NCBI RefSeq assembly: GCF_019655055.1
Contig: NZ_BPFA01000007.1
Location: forward strand, 1 to 64,000
From: Shewanella sp. MBTL60-112-B2
Lineage (GTDB): Bacteria > Pseudomonadota > Gammaproteobacteria > Enterobacterales > Shewanellaceae
Direction: 5' to 3'
DNA: 64,000 nt
Both the position numbers and the translations under genes were made by a program. The stretch's first letter is position 1. Each line of letters starts with the position of its first letter. This document shows, in pieces, positions 60,459 to 64,000 of this stretch. The notes below the pieces were generated by a model. It had not been told where the DNA came from. It saw only the letters and a program-made list of their open reading frames with translations, and made no database searches.

Positions 60459-61787
60459 TTACATATCGCAGGCTTTAAGTGGCTTACGTAGCTGAGCGCG
60501 GACGTTGTCCATGCCAGAGTAGAACTCTTTCATCATCAACAATCCCATCATCTTACCGTTATCGGTAATAATCAGGTTATCTGGATCGGTTGGGTCGTTC
60601 TTAATTGCGCCAATCGCCTTCATTGAGGTCATCTCTTTAAACAGCGCAGTATCTAGATTAACACCAAAGGTTTCACGGAAATACTTACGTGACAGACGAC
60701 CCGAGAACATACCCAGTAAGAAACGGTACTGCATCACTTCTTTACGGCCATAATTCTTTTGCTGGTCCACACCCATCTGACCATTAGCAATACGCTCTTG
60801 GTACTTACGTAGCGAGAAGGTATTGACGTAAAGCGTGTCATTTAGGAAGCTGAATGAGCCTGAACCTACGCCTAAGTACTCATCAAAGTCGATCACGTAT
60901 TCATCAAAGCCTTCATCGTTTGCTTTACCAAACGCCCATGCCGATAACTGGTTATATTGACCGTTAAGGCTGTTTAGGATTTGACGGTACTGGCGCGCCA
61001 TATCGCCATGAGGCGCGGCTAGCTTGCCCTTCACACTCTTACGTGTTTGGTGAGTGATCATCAATGGGTAAGTGGTGATTTGGCGAGGATCAAGCTTAGA
61101 AGCCATATCTAAGTCGTGTTGAATCACTTCATCGGTTTGACCGCGGAAGCCAAAAATAAGATCGACGTTGATGATCGGGAATAGCTCTTTAGCCGCCATG
61201 ATCTTATCAAATGTCTGTTGCCCAGAGCCGAACTTTTCAATTCGATCTGTCATGGCAAGAATATCGTCGTTGAAGCTTTGTACGCCAATAGACATACGAT
61301 CCACTAGGCCCTCAAGCTGCTTAAAGCCGTCACTATCTAAGTGCTGTGGATCTGACTCGCAAGAGACTTCTTTAATGCTCGGGAATAGCTTCTTAGCATG
61401 CTCGATGGTACGCGCAAGCTCATCTTCTAGTACTGTTGTGGTGCCGCCACCGATATACATAGACTCAAAGTCATAACCTAAGGCCTTGACCATATCCATT
61501 TCTTTACGCAACGAGATGAAATAAGCACGTGCCTTATCTTCTTTAAACAGAAAACGATGGAAGGTACAAAATGAGCACAAGGTATGGCAGAAGGGAACAT
61601 GTGCGTACAACATGTACTTTTTGCCTTCAATTGGATTTGGCATCATCTCTGCCGAAACCGTATCGAGTCGTAAATTACGGTCCACATAAAACTGCATGAC
61701 TTTTTCCATACCGCTAATCATCCAATCGGGCGTGGTGATATTGGCGTTATAAGGTTGAACTGAATCAGGCAGAATAATTGACGACAT
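60459..61787 (-). CDS. HemN-like (coproporphyrinogen III oxidase family) radical SAM protein
   Basis: 442 residues. The radical SAM cluster motif HVPFCHTLCSFCTFHRF (Cys67, Cys71, Cys74), MYIGGGTTTVL, DRMSIGVQSFNDDIL and VDLIFGFRGQTDEV match the HemN/HemW/HutW superfamily. The residues after the third Cys (TF) are not the CGC-type of true HemN, so it is probably not the standard coproporphyrinogen dehydrogenase. It may be a heme chaperone or heme-degrading type, or have its own substrate. It lies downstream of fdhC behind a terminator, with its own promoter region (61788-61998, no clear motif seen). Confidence 0.82.
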   Translation of the reverse strand: MSSIILPDSVQPYNANITTPDWMISGMEKVMQFYVDRNLRLDTVSAEMMPNPIEGKKYMLYAHVPFCHTLCSFCTFHRFLFKEDKARAYFISLRKEMDMVKALGYDFESMYIGGGTTTVLEDELARTIEHAKKLFPSIKEVSCESDPQHLDSDGFKQLEGLVDRMSIGVQSFNDDILAMTDRIEKFGSGQQTFDKIMAAKELFPIINVDLIFGFRGQTDEVIQHDLDMASKLDPRQITTYPLMITHQTRKSVKGKLAAPHGDMARQYRQILNSLNGQYNQLSAWAFGKANDEGFDEYVIDFDEYLGVGSGSFSFLNDTLYVNTFSLRKYQERIANGQMGVDQQKNYGRKEVMQYRFLLGMFSGRLSRKYFRETFGVNLDTALFKEMTSMKAIGAIKNDPTDPDNLIITDNGKMMGLLMMKEFYSGMDNVRAQLRKPLKACDM

Positions 61788-61998
61788 ATAAATTCCTATA
61801 AAAGAATGCTAATGACAAAAGAATCGGAAACATTGGAATGCACTAGCGATGAGCAAAATTAGCACTTTAAATGAGCTGAAAACGTGATTAGGTTACGATT
61901 TAGCGTTTCCTATCAATGAAATGTAAGTTTTTTTGTTAAGTAAGTCATACTTTAGCGATTGCGCATAAAACATACACACTAGCATTTCTAGCCCATAT

Positions 61999-62034
61999 AA
62001 AAAAACACCCCAGCTACGAATAGCTGAGGTGTTT
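61999..62034 (-). terminator. intrinsic terminator of the formate dehydrogenase operon
   Basis: On the minus strand AACACC-CAGCTA pairs with TAGCTG-GGTGTT around a 4-nt loop, followed by TTTTTTTATA. Confidence 0.85.
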
Positions 62035-62055
62035 AAGCATTAAGTGTAAAGAAGG

Positions 62056-63039
62056 TTACTCTTTGTACTTAAGCGTACCGTTTTCTTTGATCTCATCGAA
62101 CCAAAGATTATGGTGTTGGCTTGCCCATGTTTCGTCACAGTAGCCAGAAACCATACACTCCATACCACCTTCAGACATAACCGTTGCCATAAAGATATGC
62201 ACGATTGAGAAAGCAGTAATGATGATAGCACTCACTGAGTGAAGCACTAGTGCGATTAGGCTTAATGTGCGGCTAGGCTCGAACCAGTTCGGGAATAGCA
62301 ACAACATACCAGATGCAGAAATTAATAGGCCGAAGGCAGCGAATGCCCAGAACCATAACTTCTCACCAGCGTTAGCAAAACCAGCGTCAGGGTGCTTGCC
62401 TTTGAATGGACCGAAGTTGATGTAACCACCAACAACCATCATCCACTTAAGGTCATACATCTTAGGCATCTGGTTTTTAGCCCATAACGTTACCATTAGC
62501 GCCCAACCTAGCATGAATGGGATCGCCATGATGTCGTGGACTTGCTTAGCACCGTTCACTAGGCCAGCCCATAGGCCTTCACCAATGTATGGCTGAACGA
62601 AGTAACGACCAGCAATTAGCATTAAGCCTGTTAGGATCAATAGCAGACAAGGAATAGCACCTAGCCAGTGAATTGATACATCAAACTTAGACCAACGGTA
62701 AACCAGCTTGCCTGAGTAACCACCGTGAAGCTTAGAAATGCCATTCACTTTGATAAACAGAACAAAAATAATGATCATGCCGAAAAGGGCAGCCATTAAT
62801 GCTGGAGCAAGAATATCACTACGCAATTCAAGTACACGTAGGTCATACGTGTTGATTGCTTGCGTGTGGAATTCACTTGTTGAAGTTGTACGACCTTCTT
62901 CGCCCGCTTTAAGCTGAGCCCAGATTTGGCCGTTGTTCACTTCAATGGTGTCACCCACTTTGTCAGTAGCATTAGCGAAAACAGACACACTGAAAAACAG
63001 TGCGATTGCCACGCCTATGTGTTTTAACCATTTGTTCAT
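62056..63039 (-). CDS. fdhC: formate dehydrogenase cytochrome b556 subunit (gamma)
   Basis: 327 residues from ATG 63039 (GAGGACG upstream). An N-terminal signal-like helix (HIGVAIALFFSVSVFANA), then four further membrane helices with heme-ligand histidines (KFDVSIHWLGAIPCLL, GAKQVHDIMAIPFMLG, IIITAFSIVHIFMATVMSEG). Takes electrons from the Fe-S subunit and reduces quinone. It is 80 bases after fdhB on the same strand; last gene of the operon. Confidence 0.92.
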   Translation of the reverse strand: MNKWLKHIGVAIALFFSVSVFANATDKVGDTIEVNNGQIWAQLKAGEEGRTTSTSEFHTQAINTYDLRVLELRSDILAPALMAALFGMIIIFVLFIKVNGISKLHGGYSGKLVYRWSKFDVSIHWLGAIPCLLLILTGLMLIAGRYFVQPYIGEGLWAGLVNGAKQVHDIMAIPFMLGWALMVTLWAKNQMPKMYDLKWMMVVGGYINFGPFKGKHPDAGFANAGEKLWFWAFAAFGLLISASGMLLLFPNWFEPSRTLSLIALVLHSVSAIIITAFSIVHIFMATVMSEGGMECMVSGYCDETWASQHHNLWFDEIKENGTLKYKE

Positions 63040-63119
63040 AATACGTCCTCTTTTACCACTGGGCGGCTCACGCAAATGAGCCACTCAGGGTACGCTGGAA
63101 ATTAGTCAACCTAAGTTGA

Positions 63120-63689
63120 TTAACCCCAAGCTGCGTTTTTAGAACCACGGTATGCAACACGCTCACGGAAGATTGAAGAAACAATATCTGCATCACCCGC
63201 TAGTAGCGCTTTAGTCGCACACAACTCAGCACACATAGGTAGCTTGCCTTCAGCGATACGGTTTGCACCGTACTTCTGATGCTCTGCCTCAGAGAAGTTC
63301 TCTTCTGGGCCACCCGCACAGAAAGTACACTTGTCCATCTTACCGCGAGCACCGAAAGCACCCGATTTAGGGAACTGTGGCGCGCCAAATGGGCAAGCGT
63401 ATAGGCAGTAACCACAACCGATACACGTATCTTTGTCGTGAAGTACGATGCCGTCTTCTGTCTTGTAGAAACAGTTTGCAGGACAAACAGCCATACAAGG
63501 TGCATCGTCACAGTGCATACATGCTACAGAGATAGATGCTTCGCCTTTAACACCGTCGTTAATTGTTACTACGCGACGACGTTGAATTCCCCACTCTAGA
63601 GCAGAGTCGTTTTCGTTCTTACATGCTGTGACACAACCGTTACACTCGATGCAGCGCTTGGTATCACATAAAAATTTCATTGTAGCCAT
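63120..63689 (-). CDS. fdhB: formate dehydrogenase iron-sulfur subunit (beta)
   Basis: 189 residues with four ferredoxin-type [4Fe-4S] motifs: CIECNGCVTACKNEND, CMHCDDAPCMAVCPANC, CIGCGYCLYACPFGAP and CTFCAGG...CAELCATKAL. No Tat signal or C-terminal membrane helix, so it is carried with the catalytic subunit. Electron relay from FdhA to FdhC. Confidence 0.94.
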   Translation of the reverse strand: MATMKFLCDTKRCIECNGCVTACKNENDSALEWGIQRRRVVTINDGVKGEASISVACMHCDDAPCMAVCPANCFYKTEDGIVLHDKDTCIGCGYCLYACPFGAPQFPKSGAFGARGKMDKCTFCAGGPEENFSEAEHQKYGANRIAEGKLPMCAELCATKALLAGDADIVSSIFRERVAYRGSKNAAWG

Positions 63690-63718
63690 TCTGGCAATTC
63701 TCCTAGCTAATACAGCTA

Positions 63719-64000
63719 TTAAGCTTTAGCAATCTGACAAAGTGTGGCTTTAGTTTCTTGCATCTGAGTCACAGGGTCATAACCGTAAGTCATTACCGTG
63801 TTACAAGATTCACCCACTACGTAAGGCTTAGTGCTAACTCCACCAGATTCTGGATATTGCAGATCTTCACCGTGCATTACACCCGCGAAGTGATAAGGCA
63901 TCCAAGTTACACCTGCACCAACACGTGGAGTTACCATCGCCTTGATCTTGATGCGTCCGCCTTCAGCACCTTCAACCCATACTGTGTCGCCGTCACGAAT
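63719..64000 (-). CDS. fdhA: formate dehydrogenase catalytic subunit, C-terminal end only
   Basis: 93 C-terminal codons, open to the window edge. IRDGDTVWVEGAEGGRIKIK and VTPRVGAGVTWMPYHFAG belong to the molydopterin-dinucleotide-binding domain of DMSO-reductase family enzymes, and CNTVMTYGYDPVTQMQETKA closes the protein. The next genes are fdhB and fdhC. The metal (Mo or W) and the SeCys/Cys ligand cannot be seen here. Confidence 0.9.
   Translation of the reverse strand: MRDGDTVWVEGAEGGRIKIKAMVTPRVGAGVTWMPYHFAGVMHGEDLQYPESGGVSTKPYVVGESCNTVMTYGYDPVTQMQETKATLCQIAKA

Overview
The window looks like part of the chromosome of a marine gammaproteobacterium, most likely a Shewanella. The evidence is the gene content (formate dehydrogenase fdhABC next to a HemN-like gene, tupABC and modABC, RyhB-like sRNAs, YgiW/PepSY two-component locus), moderate GC, and intergenic palindromic repeats that I associate with that genus. 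Species cannot be decided from the sequence. No rRNA, tRNA, insertion sequence or CRISPR array was seen.

Region by region. (1) 1-4.3 kb: a microcin/class II bacteriocin locus on the minus strand: HlyD-type adaptor, C39-peptidase ABC exporter, two double-glycine precursor genes too small for ordinary gene finding (one frameshifted in a run of eight G), and two overlapping hydrophobic ORFs that may give immunity. (2) 4.7-11.7 kb: a divergent catabolic locus, M24 and M20 hydrolases, an Asp/Glu-racemase-family protein and a DMT transporter on one side, a YheO-type regulator, RidA and diaminopropionate ammonia-lyase on the other. (3) 12-15.7 kb: YeiH-type exporter, a Tat-exported DJ-1/PfpI protein, an HD-GYP protein. 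(4) 15.9-21.8 kb: an apparently single operon with a TonB receptor, ECF transporter (A, T, S), a stand-alone TiaS-like protein and a Cys-rich small protein. (5) 22-25.7 kb: menF, yhhQ behind a possible preQ1 element, a GNAT, and two tandem RyhB-like sRNAs, each with its own Fur box.

(6) 25.7-35.2 kb: an NtrB/NtrC-type pair divergent from tupABC-mobA-mobB/moeA-moaA. The tup side has a good sigma-54 promoter, so the pair probably controls tungstate uptake and cofactor maturation. (7) 35.4-40 kb: two lipoproteins; the larger, Ig-like one lies between two long, highly structured intergenic repeats. (8) 40-48 kb: mutM, TVP38 protein, Wzi-like outer-membrane protein, coaD, a pseudouridine synthase, and a YgiW/PepSY/two-component operon. 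(9) 48-53.7 kb: moaA-B-C-D-E-modA-B-C, apparently one transcription unit headed by a Moco riboswitch. (10) 53.9-64 kb: ETF-QO, DUF4870 protein, YiiM-like MOSC protein, GNAT, diguanylate cyclase, PfkB kinase, HemN-like radical SAM protein and formate dehydrogenase (the fdhA end is cut by the window).

The main theme is molybdenum/tungsten cofactor metabolism: separate Mo and W importers, two MoaA proteins, the rest of the pterin pathway and a user enzyme (formate dehydrogenase), under two different controls (riboswitch and sigma-54). The best candidates for undescribed biology are the TonB-ECF-TiaS-like operon, the diaminopropionate locus with an altered active-site residue, the poly-G switch in a microcin gene, and the structured repeats with compensating stem changes.
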